Positions 36,480-46,077 are shown, numbered from the stretch's first letter. The stretch is DNA of 64,000 bases from SZUA-430 sp964561925 (GCA_964561925.1 CAZLRW010000003.1:1-64000), one strand, 5' to 3'. The notes: a model not told the origin generated them from the letters alone. A program made the numbers and translations.

Positions 36480-37508
36480 ATGTCCCTGGCGTTCTATCTC
36501 GAAGCCCCGATCGCGCTCGCCCCCGCGCTCGTCTTTCTGTTCGTGCTCGACCGCTTGGACAGTTTTCGCCTGGTCAGCCTGCGCACGGCGGTGCTGACGC
36601 TCGCCGCCGGCGGCGCACTCGCCGTCGCCGCCTATTTCGTGAACGCCGCCACGATGAGCCTGACGGGCGCCGACATCGGTCCATACACGCGCTACGGCGC
36701 GCCGATCATCGAAGAGGCGCTGAAAGCCGCCGTGATGATCTATCTCTTCGCCCGCGCCCGTATCGGCTTCCTGATCGACGCAGCCGTCATGGGCTTCGCC
36801 GTCGGCACCGGCTTTGCGCTCGTCGAGAACCTCTACTATCTCGCGACCTTTCCGGAGGCGAATGTCGGCGTCTGGATCGTGCGCGGCTTCGGCACGGCGA
36901 TGATGCACGGCGGCGCGACTGCGATCTTCGGCGTGCTCGCCCAGTCGTGGACGGAACGCCACACGAAATTTGAACCCGCGCTCTACGTCCCAGGATTTGC
37001 CGCGGCCGCCCTGATTCACAGCCTGTTCAACCACCTGCTGCACGCCCCATTGATCGCGACCGCCGCGATGATCTTGCTGATCCCCGCCATTCTCCTCCTC
37101 GTCTTTGCGAAGAGCGAACACCGCATCCACAATTGGCTCATCAAGGATCACGCCGATCACGAGCGCCTGCTCGCCACCATGAGCATCGAGTTCGCGCACA
37201 GCGAGGCTGGACGTTTCATTTCGGAGCTCGCTGACAAGTTCGACGCGGCGACGACCGCCGACATCTACGCCTATATGCGCCTGCACGCCGAACTCGTCCT
37301 GCGCGCGGAGGACCTGCTGCTCGCGCGCGCGGCCGGCGCGAAGCCCGCGATCACCGCCGCCGACCGCGACGGATTCGATCGCCTGCACGCGCTCGAACGC
37401 AAGATCGGCAAAACCGCGCTGTTGGCCATTTGGCCGCACCTGCACTACAGCCGCGAGGAATTGGCCGAGCTTTACGAGCTGGAGAGCCGCACGCGCCATC
37501 ACGCGTGA
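36480..37508 (+). CDS. PrsW-type intramembrane protease
   Basis: 342 residues, eight or so membrane helices in the first 230. YGAPIIEEALKAAVMIYLF holds the EExxK motif, GFALVENLYYL the ENxxY motif, and later helices contain MMHGGATAIFG and LIHSLFNHLLH with the conserved His residues, the four-motif pattern of PrsW/glutamic intramembrane proteases. A cytoplasmic helical tail (about 230-342) is extra. It starts 11 bases after the preceding stop. The same frame is open far upstream inside the preceding gene, but that is non-coding there. Confidence 0.82.
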   Translation: MSLAFYLEAPIALAPALVFLFVLDRLDSFRLVSLRTAVLTLAAGGALAVAAYFVNAATMSLTGADIGPYTRYGAPIIEEALKAAVMIYLFARARIGFLIDAAVMGFAVGTGFALVENLYYLATFPEANVGVWIVRGFGTAMMHGGATAIFGVLAQSWTERHTKFEPALYVPGFAAAALIHSLFNHLLHAPLIATAAMILLIPAILLLVFAKSEHRIHNWLIKDHADHERLLATMSIEFAHSEAGRFISELADKFDAATTADIYAYMRLHAELVLRAEDLLLARAAGAKPAITAADRDGFDRLHALERKIGKTALLAIWPHLHYSREELAELYELESRTRHHA

Positions 37509-37564
37509 CGAAGGTCACAGTACCTCAAGTACAGTTGAACGTCGGCTGCGTCGGCGGATATACC
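37505..37564 (+). promoter_or_regulatory. Promoter with TGAC-N4-GTCA dyad upstream
   Basis: TTGAAC (37535-37540) and TATACC (37559-37564) are 18 bases apart, a fair sigma-70 promoter 32 bases before the TPR lipoprotein ATG. Just upstream lies GTGACGAAGGTCAC (37505-37518), a 5-4-5 dyad overlapping the PrsW stop codon. Similar dyads precede the Lrp gene and the beta-lactamase gene. Confidence 0.4.
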
Positions 37565-37595
37565 GCGCGCCACACGAAATGGAGGGTCCACCGCT

Positions 37596-39299
37596 ATGCG
37601 CACTCGCACTCTATCCAGCTTGTCCTCTGCGTTGTTGCTGACGACGGCGCTCGCGCTGCCGCTCGCCGGCTGCGCCGACGACGACACCACCGGCACGCCA
37701 ACCACCGCCGCTCATGCAGGCCATGGCGCGCACGGCGGCGATGTCAAAACGCCGCTGTTCGACAATCTCGGCACGCACTCTCACAAGATCACGACGAGCT
37801 CCGCCGAAGCGCAGGCCTACTTCAATCAAGGCTACCGCAAGCTCTTCAATTTCAACCACGCCGCCGCAATCGCCGCTTTCCAAGAAGCCCTGAAGCGCGA
37901 TCCGAACTGCGCCATGTGCTGGTGGGGCATCGCCTTCGCGCACGGGCCCAACATCAACATGCCGATGATGCCCGAGGCGGTCGGCCCCGCGAACGAGGCG
38001 ATCGCGAATGCGCAGCGTCTCGCCGCCGGCGCCAGCGCCGCGGAACGGGACTACATCGCCGCCCTCGCCAAACGCTATTCGACCGACCCGAAGGCCGACC
38101 GCGCCGAACTCGACAAGGCGTTCGCCGCCGCGATGCGCGATGTCGCGCGCAAGTACCCGAACGACCTCGACGCGCAAACGCTCTACGCCGAAGCGCTGAT
38201 GGACACCACGCCCTGGGACTATTGGACCCCGGACAACAAGAAGGCGAAGGCGGGCGTCGAAGACCTCGTGCCGACGCTTGAGGCCGTGCTCGCGAAGGAA
38301 CCGAACCACGCGGGCGCGATCCACCTCTACATCCACGCGGTCGAGAAGGCCGACCCGAAGCGCGCGGAGAAGGCAGCCGACCGCCTCGCCGCGCTGATGC
38401 CGGGTGCGGGCCACATCGTCCACATGCCGACCCACATCTATAACCGCATCGGTCGCTACGAAGACTCGGTGGAACTGAACAAGAAGGCCGCGAAAGCGGA
38501 CGAGGCCTACTTCGCCGCCACGAACGACCGCGGCATGTACGCGTCGATGTACTACATCCACAATCTTCACTTCGTGTGGACCGCAGCGACGACCGAAGGC
38601 CGCTCCGCCACCGCGCTCGACTTCGCCAAACAAGTCGTCGACAAGGTGCCGGTGCAAATGGCGCGCGAAATTCCGGGCGTCGAGATCTTCGTGCCGACGC
38701 TCACCTACACGCAGCTGCGCTTCGGCAAGTGGGACGACGTGCTGGCGACGCCAGCGCCGGACAAAGACCTCCACCTCGCGACCGCGATGTGGCACTACGC
38801 CCGCGCCCGCGCGCTCGCGGCGAAGGGTGACGTGAAGCAGGCAAAGGCCGAACACGCGCAGATCGAAAAATCGTTCGGCGCCGACGCGGCGAAGCGCTTC
38901 TCGACGTTCGGCACGCCCGGCCAAGACTTGGTCACGATCGCAAGCCACGTCGCCGCCGCCGACATCGCCCTGGCGCAAGGCCAAACGAAAATCGCCGTCG
39001 CCAAACTTGAGGCGGCCGCAAAGGTCCAAGACACGCTGCCCTACATGGAGCCGCCATGGTGGGACTTCCCGGTCCGCCAATACCTGGGCGCGGCACTGCT
39101 GAAGGCGAACCAACCGAAGGCCGCCGAACGCGCCTACCGCGACGACCTGCACGAATGGAAGAACAACGGCTGGTCACTGTTCGGCCTTAGCGAGGCGCTG
39201 AAGCGCCAAGGCAAGACGAAGGAAGCGAGCGCAACGGAAGCCGCTTTCGCCAAAGCCTGGACCCGTGCCGACGTCAAACTGAGCGAAAGCCGGTTCTAA
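37596..39299 (+). CDS. TPR-containing lipoprotein
   Basis: 567 residues. Lipoprotein signal with LPLAGC (lipidated Cys26), then a short His/Gly-rich stretch HAGHGAHGGD that could bind metal. FNQGYRKLFNFNHAAAIAAF, QEALKRDPNCAMCWWGIAFA is the first TPR-like unit; many helical pairs follow, including HAGAIHLYIHAVE and HMPTHIYNRIGRYEDSVELN, typical of a family of periplasmic TPR proteins with conserved His and Cys. Role unknown; scaffold or heme/metal handling are guesses. GGAGGG precedes the ATG. Confidence 0.8.
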   Translation: MRTRTLSSLSSALLLTTALALPLAGCADDDTTGTPTTAAHAGHGAHGGDVKTPLFDNLGTHSHKITTSSAEAQAYFNQGYRKLFNFNHAAAIAAFQEALKRDPNCAMCWWGIAFAHGPNINMPMMPEAVGPANEAIANAQRLAAGASAAERDYIAALAKRYSTDPKADRAELDKAFAAAMRDVARKYPNDLDAQTLYAEALMDTTPWDYWTPDNKKAKAGVEDLVPTLEAVLAKEPNHAGAIHLYIHAVEKADPKRAEKAADRLAALMPGAGHIVHMPTHIYNRIGRYEDSVELNKKAAKADEAYFAATNDRGMYASMYYIHNLHFVWTAATTEGRSATALDFAKQVVDKVPVQMAREIPGVEIFVPTLTYTQLRFGKWDDVLATPAPDKDLHLATAMWHYARARALAAKGDVKQAKAEHAQIEKSFGADAAKRFSTFGTPGQDLVTIASHVAAADIALAQGQTKIAVAKLEAAAKVQDTLPYMEPPWWDFPVRQYLGAALLKANQPKAAERAYRDDLHEWKNNGWSLFGLSEALKRQGKTKEASATEAAFAKAWTRADVKLSESRF

Positions 39300-39318
39300 C
39301 AAACAAGGGTCGGCCGCC

Positions 39319-40020
39319 TCACGAAAGCGCGGCCGACCACACCTTGTCGACGATCAGCCACCGCCCCGCCAGCTTGAAAAACACGAACGCGGTGACGCCC
39401 GGCGTCGACGGCTTGTCGATGCGCACGAACGCCATGCGGTCGAAGACGATCTGCACATCCGCGATCTGTCGATCGCGGGTGTAGCCGTGCGTCGGCTTTT
39501 CGAGGCGCTTGCGAAACGCATCGCCACCCTCCGCGACCACGCGGCCGCCTTCGATGTTCTTCATATGCCAGGCCGGATGAAAGATCCGGTCGAGGGCAGC
39601 CCCATCGCCCGTCTCGACGGCGCGATAATAGACGCCGAGCACATCCAGCACGTCGCGCTCGGCCGTCTGCGGATCGTAAGCCGCACGGCGCGCACCGACC
39701 GACGCGCTCGCCGAGGCCTCGCCCGCAATCCGCCAACGCCCATGGCACTTGAACAGGAAGAACAACGTCGCCGCGGGCGCAACCCAACTGTCCGCGCGCA
39801 CGATGGCGAAGTCGCCGAAGAACATTTGCACCGACGTGATCGCAGGCTCGAAGATCGAAACGCTCAACCCACCCTCGCCCGCCACAAGCAACGTGTCCTG
39901 AGCCGTCACCGATTTGCTGTGCCACAAAGGGTCGCGATACGACGCCGTATCGTCCGCCGAAGGGCGAAGATAGTCGGTCACAATGCGCTCGACCGTTCCG
40001 AAATCAGAACTCACGTTCAC
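39319..40020 (-). CDS. NTF2-like (lumazine-binding-like) protein, two-domain
   Basis: 233 residues from GTG 40020, which overlaps the TGA of the preceding gene in a GTGA arrangement, the sign of translational coupling. Two NTF2-like halves: FGTVERIVTDYLRPS...ADSWVAPAATLFFLFKCHGRWRI and AERDVLDVLGVYYRAVETGD...HPAWHMKNIEGG...GRWLIVDKVWSA. The second half fits the Lumazine_bd_2-like group. No catalytic residues can be assigned. Last gene of a four-gene operon. Confidence 0.75.
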   Translation of the reverse strand: MNVSSDFGTVERIVTDYLRPSADDTASYRDPLWHSKSVTAQDTLLVAGEGGLSVSIFEPAITSVQMFFGDFAIVRADSWVAPAATLFFLFKCHGRWRIAGEASASASVGARRAAYDPQTAERDVLDVLGVYYRAVETGDGAALDRIFHPAWHMKNIEGGRVVAEGGDAFRKRLEKPTHGYTRDRQIADVQIVFDRMAFVRIDKPSTPGVTAFVFFKLAGRWLIVDKVWSAALS

Positions 40021-41528
40021 CACTCCGCCGTTCGCACGCCGCGAAAGCCGTAGGCGCGATGCCGCGGGCCCCCCGACCAAGAACCATAAGGACGAAACGA
40101 AACCGGACTATGCGGGCGATAGGCGTCATAGACTTCGTCATGCCGGTAGAAGCCGCCTCCCCGATAGCCGAAGCCTTTCTCGCGCCGCGGACTGCCGAGT
40201 TCGCGCGGCCAACCCGGCACGTCGGCATCACCATAAGCGTTGACGTCCCCGTCGCCGTGAAGCCCCGTGAACGCGCGACCCGCCGCGTCGCCGATGCTCA
40301 CCACGCGCTCCCACAAGCTGCCCGACAGATCCATCACCCAGTAGTGCGACGCACCGACCCGAAGCGCGCTCTGCTCCGATGGTCCCTCGTCCTCGCTTCC
40401 GTCGAGCGGACCCACATCGCCATCTCTTCGGACTCCGCGGCGCATCGCATGTGTGTCTGCAGTGCCCCAAACATACTCGCCCGGCTGCGGCACGCGCGGC
40501 CCGCGCGCCGCCTTCTCGAACTCGAGTTCGGTCATGGGCCGCAAAGCCGCCCAGTCCAAGAAGGCAATTCCGTCCTCCCAACCGACGAAATTGGCGGGCC
40601 GCCGCGGACGTTCCGCAACATAGACGCCTTCCTGCAAGCGGATCGTGCCGCGGTCTGCGTAGTAGGTTGGCCCGGCAAAGTTCGCGCGGGTGTCGGCGCC
40701 GTAACCATCGATACCATTCAAGAACGCCGCATACTCACCCTGCGTGAGCTCGTACTTCATCGCATAGAACGCGCGGAAACCCTTCGGAAAGGCGGCGGGC
40801 ACGGGCCCCTTCCCGTCCCCGAGATAGGACGTCGTCTTCAGTGTGCGATAGTTGAGGGCCCCTTCCGCGGCCCCAACCTCAATCGCATCTTCCGATCGTA
40901 TCGGCACGGGCCCGGCAAATCCGCCGTCAGCGTTCGAACGATGGAATGCGCCGTAACGAAGCTCGCTCTCCGCCGCCGCTCCCGCATGAAACGCGCCGCG
41001 CGGAATGTAGACCATCTCGAATCCAACGGCATTCACGCGCAAAGTGTCCCGAACGATGCCCTCCATGAGCTGCGGATCGAGCTTCGCGGACACCTTGACG
41101 CGAATGTCGCCTCGAAATGCGCGCGCCGGCTGAACGAAAAAGCCCGTCGCGTCGGCAGGCATCCGCACTTCCATCGTTGGGGCGGCGCCTGTCACAACTT
41201 TTGGAACGGATACGATCTTCGCATGCCGGGCAACGGGCTCGCCGGCCGCATCCAACCCCATTGCTTTAACGACGACCCAAACCGCATCGTGGTTGCGCGC
41301 ATTGCGCCACGCGTTCTTCCACTCAACCCAGAACTCGACGTCAATCTCCCGCTTTGAGTTCGGATCCGACATCTCCGCATGAGGATTGTCGTTCACGCGA
41401 ACGACGACGCCCGACACAATCTCAGCTTCGTCAGCGTTCGCAGCGAACCCGAAACATGCCAGAACCATGGCCGCAATCGTCCGAACGGAGACGTCAACAC
41501 CCCTAGAAAACCTACGATATCGCCGCAT
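40017..41528 (-). CDS. Formylglycine-generating-enzyme (SUMF1)-like exported protein
   Basis: 503 residues from ATG 41528, one base overlapping the upstream stop (TGATG). Signal peptide about 1-32. An N-terminal domain of about 150 residues is unknown. The C-terminal FGE/SUMF1 domain shows FEMVYIPRGAF, YAMKYELTQGEYAAFLN, RPMTELEFEKAARGP, YWVMDLSGSLWERV and the terminal GYRGGGFYRHDE...AYGFRGVRTAEW. The catalytic cysteines of true FGEs are not seen, so it is probably a structural or ligand-binding homologue. Confidence 0.82.
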   Translation of the reverse strand: MRRYRRFSRGVDVSVRTIAAMVLACFGFAANADEAEIVSGVVVRVNDNPHAEMSDPNSKREIDVEFWVEWKNAWRNARNHDAVWVVVKAMGLDAAGEPVARHAKIVSVPKVVTGAAPTMEVRMPADATGFFVQPARAFRGDIRVKVSAKLDPQLMEGIVRDTLRVNAVGFEMVYIPRGAFHAGAAAESELRYGAFHRSNADGGFAGPVPIRSEDAIEVGAAEGALNYRTLKTTSYLGDGKGPVPAAFPKGFRAFYAMKYELTQGEYAAFLNGIDGYGADTRANFAGPTYYADRGTIRLQEGVYVAERPRRPANFVGWEDGIAFLDWAALRPMTELEFEKAARGPRVPQPGEYVWGTADTHAMRRGVRRDGDVGPLDGSEDEGPSEQSALRVGASHYWVMDLSGSLWERVVSIGDAAGRAFTGLHGDGDVNAYGDADVPGWPRELGSPRREKGFGYRGGGFYRHDEVYDAYRPHSPVSFRPYGSWSGGPRHRAYGFRGVRTAEW

Positions 41529-42187
41529 CAGTCGTACAACTTCGCCCGCACATATTCGAAGCGGAAGCCGCCGTTCGCGGCGGCGCCCCAGCGCGGCAGG
41601 TTTGCGTCGCCCATGTCGGCGACGGGTCCGTAATAGTGTTCGTTGATCGCGCCGTCGTAGAAATTGCCCCACCCGCGCATCGTTCCGTTCTGGGCCAGAC
41701 GGAACCAACAGAGCAGACGTTCGTCCTTGTCGAACACAAAGAGAGACGCGCCATCGTCACGCAACTCGACGCGCAACTCGGACGGTGCGGTCGCAAGCCG
41801 GTGATAGATGAAGTAGGGCTCCTGCTTCAGGCCATAGAGTTCGGCCGCGAGTTCGGCAGCCGGCATCTCGGTGCGCGTGCCGTTGCGCTCGCTCCAGCCG
41901 CCATCCGGCGCCACCCATTCCTTGAACGTCGCTGACGGCGTGCGCCGCTCGATCAGGCGCGTCATCTTCTTGAAGTCGCGCACGATCCTCAAATCGGCTG
42001 TCTCACCGCTCCGGAGATAGGCTCGCTCCGTTGCCTCAAACGTACCCTTGCGCCACGCCTCGGCGCCGCCCGCCTGCTCCAGCACGCGTGCGGCCGCCGC
42101 AACCGCCGCCGCATCACCGCGCGGCTGCGCCGCAGCCGGCAGGCACGCGCCCGCAATCGCCAGCAGAAACGCAACCAATCGCATCAT
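41528..42187 (-). CDS. Exported protein of unknown function
   Basis: 219 residues. Signal peptide about 1-20 (LPAAAQ). The mature part has FEATERAYLRSGETADLRIV, MTRLIERRTPSATFKEWVAP and NFYDGAINEHYYGPVADMGD, a predicted beta-rich domain without known family. Its start (ATGATG at 42187) overlaps the upstream stop by four bases and its stop overlaps the next start by one, so it is a fixed member of the operon. Confidence 0.75.
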   Translation of the reverse strand: MMRLVAFLLAIAGACLPAAAQPRGDAAAVAAAARVLEQAGGAEAWRKGTFEATERAYLRSGETADLRIVRDFKKMTRLIERRTPSATFKEWVAPDGGWSERNGTRTEMPAAELAAELYGLKQEPYFIYHRLATAPSELRVELRDDGASLFVFDKDERLLCWFRLAQNGTMRGWGNFYDGAINEHYYGPVADMGDANLPRWGAAANGGFRFEYVRAKLYD

Positions 42188-43377
42188 GGCATCATGTCCC
42201 CTTGGTTCTCACGCTTGAGCGCGCACACGCCCGTCACGCGCGTGTCGCGTATCGCGCACACGCTGCCGCCCGCGTGCGTCGACGGCACGAGACGCAACAA
42301 CTTCCCGTTCTTGTCGTCGGTCAGCACATAGATGAAGCCGTCGGGACCCACCCGGACGTCGCGAATCCGCGCGCCAAGCTCTTTCAGCAGGATCTCCTGC
42401 TCCGCCTCCTGGCCTGCCCTTAGACGCACGCGCCGCAGTGACTTTTCGGCCAGCGCCCCGACGAAGAAGTCGCCACGCCATTGCGGGAACCGATCGCCGA
42501 GGTAAAGCGCGAAGCCAGAAGGCGCGATCGACGGCACCCACACGACGACCGGCGGCTCGATCCCCGGCGCGACCTTGAGGTTCGAGATGATCGTATCGTC
42601 ATAGTCGATGCCGTGCGTCGTCTTGGGCCAACCGTAGTTCACGCCCGGCTTCAGCCGGTTGATCTCGTCTCCGCCCTTCGGTCCATGCTCGTGCAACCAA
42701 ATCGACCCATCGCGCGGATCGACGATCAGCCCCTGCGCATTCCGGTGCCCATAAGTGTAAATCTCCACCCGCGCACCGGCCCGGCCCCTGAGCGGATTGT
42801 CGGCAGGCGCCGCGCCCTCGCGCGTCATCCGCACGACCTTGCCCAGATCGCTCGCCAAATCCTGCGCCTTGTCGCGATAGTCGTAGCCGTCGCCGATCGT
42901 CAGCAGCAGCGTCTTGTCGCCAAGGAACGCCAACCGCCCCCCGCAATGCGAGCCGCCGCGCTTCTCGGGCGCCGAGCGAAAAATCGTCCGCCCCTCTCGA
43001 AGCCGCGCCCCGTCGAACACCGCACGATGAACGACCATGCGGTTCGCCTCAGCCGTGCCTTCGCTGAACGCGAGAAAGACGTGGCTCGTCCGCGCGAAAT
43101 CGGGGTCAAGCGCAATGTCCAAAAGACCGCAATCGCTGTCGGCGAAGAAAGAGGGCAACCCCGGCACCGGCGCCGCCGCGAGTTTGCCCTTGGCGATCAA
43201 CCGAAGACCGCCGCGCTTCTCCGTCACCAACACGTCCCCGCCGGGCAGAACCTGCATCGACCAAGGAAACAACAAACCTTCCGCAACCGTCTCGACGCGG
43301 TAGGGCGCAGCCGCAGCCTGCGCGACCGCCCAGCCCGCAAGCAGTAGGGTCATCAGAACACGCAACCGTGATCGCAT
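42184..43377 (-). CDS. PQQ-dependent aldose/sugar dehydrogenase-like protein
   Basis: 397 residues from ATG 43377 with GAGG upstream. Signal peptide about 1-23. Six-bladed soluble quinoprotein glucose dehydrogenase fold: LLFPWSMQVLPGGDVLVTEK, GLLDIALDPDF, GGRLAFLGDKTLLLTIGDGY, YGHRNAQGLIVDP, WLHEHGPKGGDEIN, GVNYGWP and PSIAPSGFALY. The YGHRNxQG and EHGPxGGDExN motifs are the PQQ/Ca2+ pocket. Substrate and whether PQQ is made by this organism are not visible. First gene of the overlapping operon. Confidence 0.9.
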   Translation of the reverse strand: MRSRLRVLMTLLLAGWAVAQAAAAPYRVETVAEGLLFPWSMQVLPGGDVLVTEKRGGLRLIAKGKLAAAPVPGLPSFFADSDCGLLDIALDPDFARTSHVFLAFSEGTAEANRMVVHRAVFDGARLREGRTIFRSAPEKRGGSHCGGRLAFLGDKTLLLTIGDGYDYRDKAQDLASDLGKVVRMTREGAAPADNPLRGRAGARVEIYTYGHRNAQGLIVDPRDGSIWLHEHGPKGGDEINRLKPGVNYGWPKTTHGIDYDDTIISNLKVAPGIEPPVVVWVPSIAPSGFALYLGDRFPQWRGDFFVGALAEKSLRRVRLRAGQEAEQEILLKELGARIRDVRVGPDGFIYVLTDDKNGKLLRLVPSTHAGGSVCAIRDTRVTGVCALKRENQGDMMP

Positions 43378-43440
43378 CTTCGCCTCACTGCACCGCTTCC
43401 CCCCAACTCTAAGGGTCCACACGCGCACGTTTCTCGCGAT

Positions 43441-43467
43441 ATGACGAGCGTCATGCAGGAATCCTGC
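43441..43467. promoter_or_regulatory. Two adjacent palindromes upstream of the Lrp-type gene
   Basis: ATGACGAGCGTCAT (43441-43454) is a perfect 6-2-6 dyad and GCAGGAATCCTGC (43455-43467) a perfect 6-1-6 dyad, abutting each other 14 bases before the Lrp-type ATG and between two divergent genes. They are likely operator sites, possibly for autoregulation by the Lrp-type protein. Confidence 0.5.
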
Positions 43468-43481
43468 GCAGAGGACGCCGA

Positions 43482-43937
43482 ATGACCAAACCGCCCGCCC
43501 TGGCCCTCGACGCCCGCGATCGCCAACTCCTCGACGCGCTCGAAGCCGACGCTTGGCTGAGCTACGCCGACCTCGCGACCCGCATCCACCTGTCGGCGAG
43601 CGCCACCCAACGCCGCGTCGAACGCCTGATCGCAAGCGGCATGATCTTAGGTGCTCGCGCGCGCCTCGCGCCCGACGCAACGCGCCGCCCGGTCCGCGCC
43701 TATGTCCTGATCGAAATGAAAGACGAGACGACACCGGCCTTGCGCACGCTCGCGCGCAACCTGGCGAAACACGTCGACATCGTCGAAGCGCACTATGTGA
43801 CGGGAAGCGTCGACGTCGTTCTCACGGTGCAAACGGAATCGATGGATACTTACGCCGCGCTGACCGCCAAGCTGCTGAACGACAACCCGGCGGTGCGCCG
43901 CTATCAGACGCTGGCCGTCCTGCGCCCCCTTCTGTGA
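43482..43937 (+). CDS. Lrp/AsnC family transcriptional regulator
   Basis: 151 residues. N-terminal HTH: LDARDRQLLDALEADAWLSY, ADLATRIHLSASATQRRVER, LIASGMI. C-terminal RAM/effector domain: VRAYVLIEMKDE, VDIVEAHYVTGSVDVVLTVQ, VRRYQTLAVLR. It presumably senses an amino acid. It is divergent from the sugar dehydrogenase operon. Confidence 0.92.
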   Translation: MTKPPALALDARDRQLLDALEADAWLSYADLATRIHLSASATQRRVERLIASGMILGARARLAPDATRRPVRAYVLIEMKDETTPALRTLARNLAKHVDIVEAHYVTGSVDVVLTVQTESMDTYAALTAKLLNDNPAVRRYQTLAVLRPLL

Positions 43938-43940
43938 CGT

Positions 43941-45974
43941 CTACTTCGGCGGACCGGCCATACCGATCGCCGCCCGCAAGTCCTCAGCCTTCATGACGCG
44001 CCTGTCACGCATGACGATCTCGACGTTGCGCAGATCGCCGATGCGCTTCGACGGATCGCCCACCACAAGCGCGAGTTCCGCCTTCTTGCCGACGGCAATC
44101 GACCCGCTTTCTGCCCCGACGCCGAACGCCTGCGCCGGCACGATCGTCGCCGTAGCCAGTGCGTCGGCCGGCGTCATACCCGCCGCCACGTAGAGTTCGA
44201 GTTCGCGCACCAGCTCGAGTCCGGTCCCGTCCGTGCCCGCGAGCACCGGCGCGCCGCGCAGATGAAACTCCATCACCAGCGCCTGCAGCTTCGCAAAACT
44301 CTTGCTCAGCGTACCGCGCCCGAGATCGGCCGGCGGCAGCAGCCCGCCCGCCTTGAAGCCGCGCTCGACCTGCGGCGGCAGCGTCCCGGCAAACGGAAGA
44401 TAGGCGTTCGCAAGCTTTCCACGCTGCCCGAGCAAGATCGTCTCGATGACCGGCAACGTCGGGTCGATTGCGATCTTGCGCTTGGCAACCTCGTCGAGGA
44501 ATTCGGCGAACGCCGCGCTCTTGAAATCGGCGGCCGCTCCGTGCCGCCCGGGACCGAACAGCCGCATAGGCCCGTTCGAATCTCGCACCACGTCCTCCGG
44601 CATCCCTTGCATCATCGCGAAATTGACGTGCGTGAGTTCGTCGTAGCCCGCGCGAATCGCCTCAAGCGGCCGCATGCCGGCCGGCACGTGCCCGTGCACC
44701 CGAAGCCCGAGCCGATGCGCCTCCTCCGCCATCGGCTTCACGAAACGCGGGTTCAGCGATCCATAGAGCTTGATGCCGAAATAACCTTGCGCCTTCGCCC
44801 GCCGAACGGCCGCCAGCGCATCGTCGTCGTTCTTCACCACGACCGCCGCCTGCGCCGACCGCTCGCCAGGCCCATCGATGAGAAGCGAGGGAACGATTCG
44901 CGGCCCCAGCAGTTCGCCCTCGTCGATGCGCTTCTTGCGCGCCATCAGTTCTTCGGAGCGATTGCCCGGATCGCGCACGCTTGTGATGCCCTGCGCCAGC
45001 AGCAGCGGCCCCGAACTGTCGTCGCCGAAGTGCAGATGGCTGTCCCAGAGCCCGGGCACGAGCGTCCGCCCCTCGCCCTCGAACGCCGTGGCGTCCGAAG
45101 GCACCTCGGTCGAAGCGGCGTCGCCCACGGCCGCGATCGCCCCGTCCCGCACGACGACCGTCTGCCCTTTTACGAAGGCGCGCGTGTCCGCGTCGAAGAT
45201 CTGCACATTGCGGAACGCGACCGCGCCTTGCGGCACCTTTGCGATTCGCTTGACGAGTTCGGGCGTGCGCGCCGCCAGCGCCTCGTCCTGCGCCTTGCTG
45301 AGCGCCGGAACGACATTCGCCCAACGCTCCGGCACAAAACTGATCACGTCGACGAGGGCGAAGAACCTGTCGCCGTCGTACCACACCGGCGCCGGCGCAA
45401 AGCCGAATCCGGTGACGGCATAGGCCGTGAGCGTGTGCGTCACGCGACCGTTCGAGACCTCCGTCGTCGTCAGCCTCTCCAAACGCAGTCGGCCCGACGG
45501 AACGAGGTCGACCGATCCGTCCGGCGACCGGCGCAGCATGTCGACGAGCGCAATCGTGGAATCGAGTGTTCCGCCGAACGTCGCATAGGCCAGTCCGGCC
45601 CGCGCGACGCCCGTCCCCGCATCGACCGGGCTCTTGAATGAGAACGTTCCGTCCGTCACCCGATACGTTTCGGCCGCGTCGCCTTGCGGCACGAATCCAC
45701 GCACTTCCAAACGGACGATAGAACCGTTCGGTGCGAACTCGATCTGTTGATCGACTTCGGAGCGAAAGCCGCGCAGATTCAGGCTCTCGCGCGACCAGCG
45801 TACGCCGGCCTTATCGACCCAGCGCTGCGACTTTCCGTGCGGCCCAGCGTTCGACACGATGACCCAGGCGTCCGCGTCGAACGGCGCCTTGGCAAGTTCG
45901 CTCTCTTTCGCGGTCGCAAACGCAGGACCAGCGGCAGCGATCGCCGCGACAAACACAACAATCCAGCGGATCAT
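43941..45974 (-). CDS. Exported metal-dependent amidohydrolase
   Basis: 677 residues from ATG 45974 with GAGGGG upstream. Signal peptide about 1-20. An N-terminal domain of about 250 residues precedes an amidohydrolase barrel with DSHLHFG (HxH), GYFGIKLYG (bridging Lys), LRVHGHVP and ELTHVN (metal His) and AGTDGTG (catalytic Asp). Similar to imidazolonepropionase-like secreted amidohydrolases. Substrate unknown. Convergent with the Lrp-type gene, 3 bases apart. Confidence 0.88.
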   Translation of the reverse strand: MIRWIVVFVAAIAAAGPAFATAKESELAKAPFDADAWVIVSNAGPHGKSQRWVDKAGVRWSRESLNLRGFRSEVDQQIEFAPNGSIVRLEVRGFVPQGDAAETYRVTDGTFSFKSPVDAGTGVARAGLAYATFGGTLDSTIALVDMLRRSPDGSVDLVPSGRLRLERLTTTEVSNGRVTHTLTAYAVTGFGFAPAPVWYDGDRFFALVDVISFVPERWANVVPALSKAQDEALAARTPELVKRIAKVPQGAVAFRNVQIFDADTRAFVKGQTVVVRDGAIAAVGDAASTEVPSDATAFEGEGRTLVPGLWDSHLHFGDDSSGPLLLAQGITSVRDPGNRSEELMARKKRIDEGELLGPRIVPSLLIDGPGERSAQAAVVVKNDDDALAAVRRAKAQGYFGIKLYGSLNPRFVKPMAEEAHRLGLRVHGHVPAGMRPLEAIRAGYDELTHVNFAMMQGMPEDVVRDSNGPMRLFGPGRHGAAADFKSAAFAEFLDEVAKRKIAIDPTLPVIETILLGQRGKLANAYLPFAGTLPPQVERGFKAGGLLPPADLGRGTLSKSFAKLQALVMEFHLRGAPVLAGTDGTGLELVRELELYVAAGMTPADALATATIVPAQAFGVGAESGSIAVGKKAELALVVGDPSKRIGDLRNVEIVMRDRRVMKAEDLRAAIGMAGPPK

Positions 45975-46077
45975 GATCAACCCCTCACTGGGGCCGAGTT
46001 TCACCGCATTCGCAGCACCCGTGCAACCGCCTCATGACATGTTAGGCTCGCGTCACCAACAATTGAGGACCGGCCCC

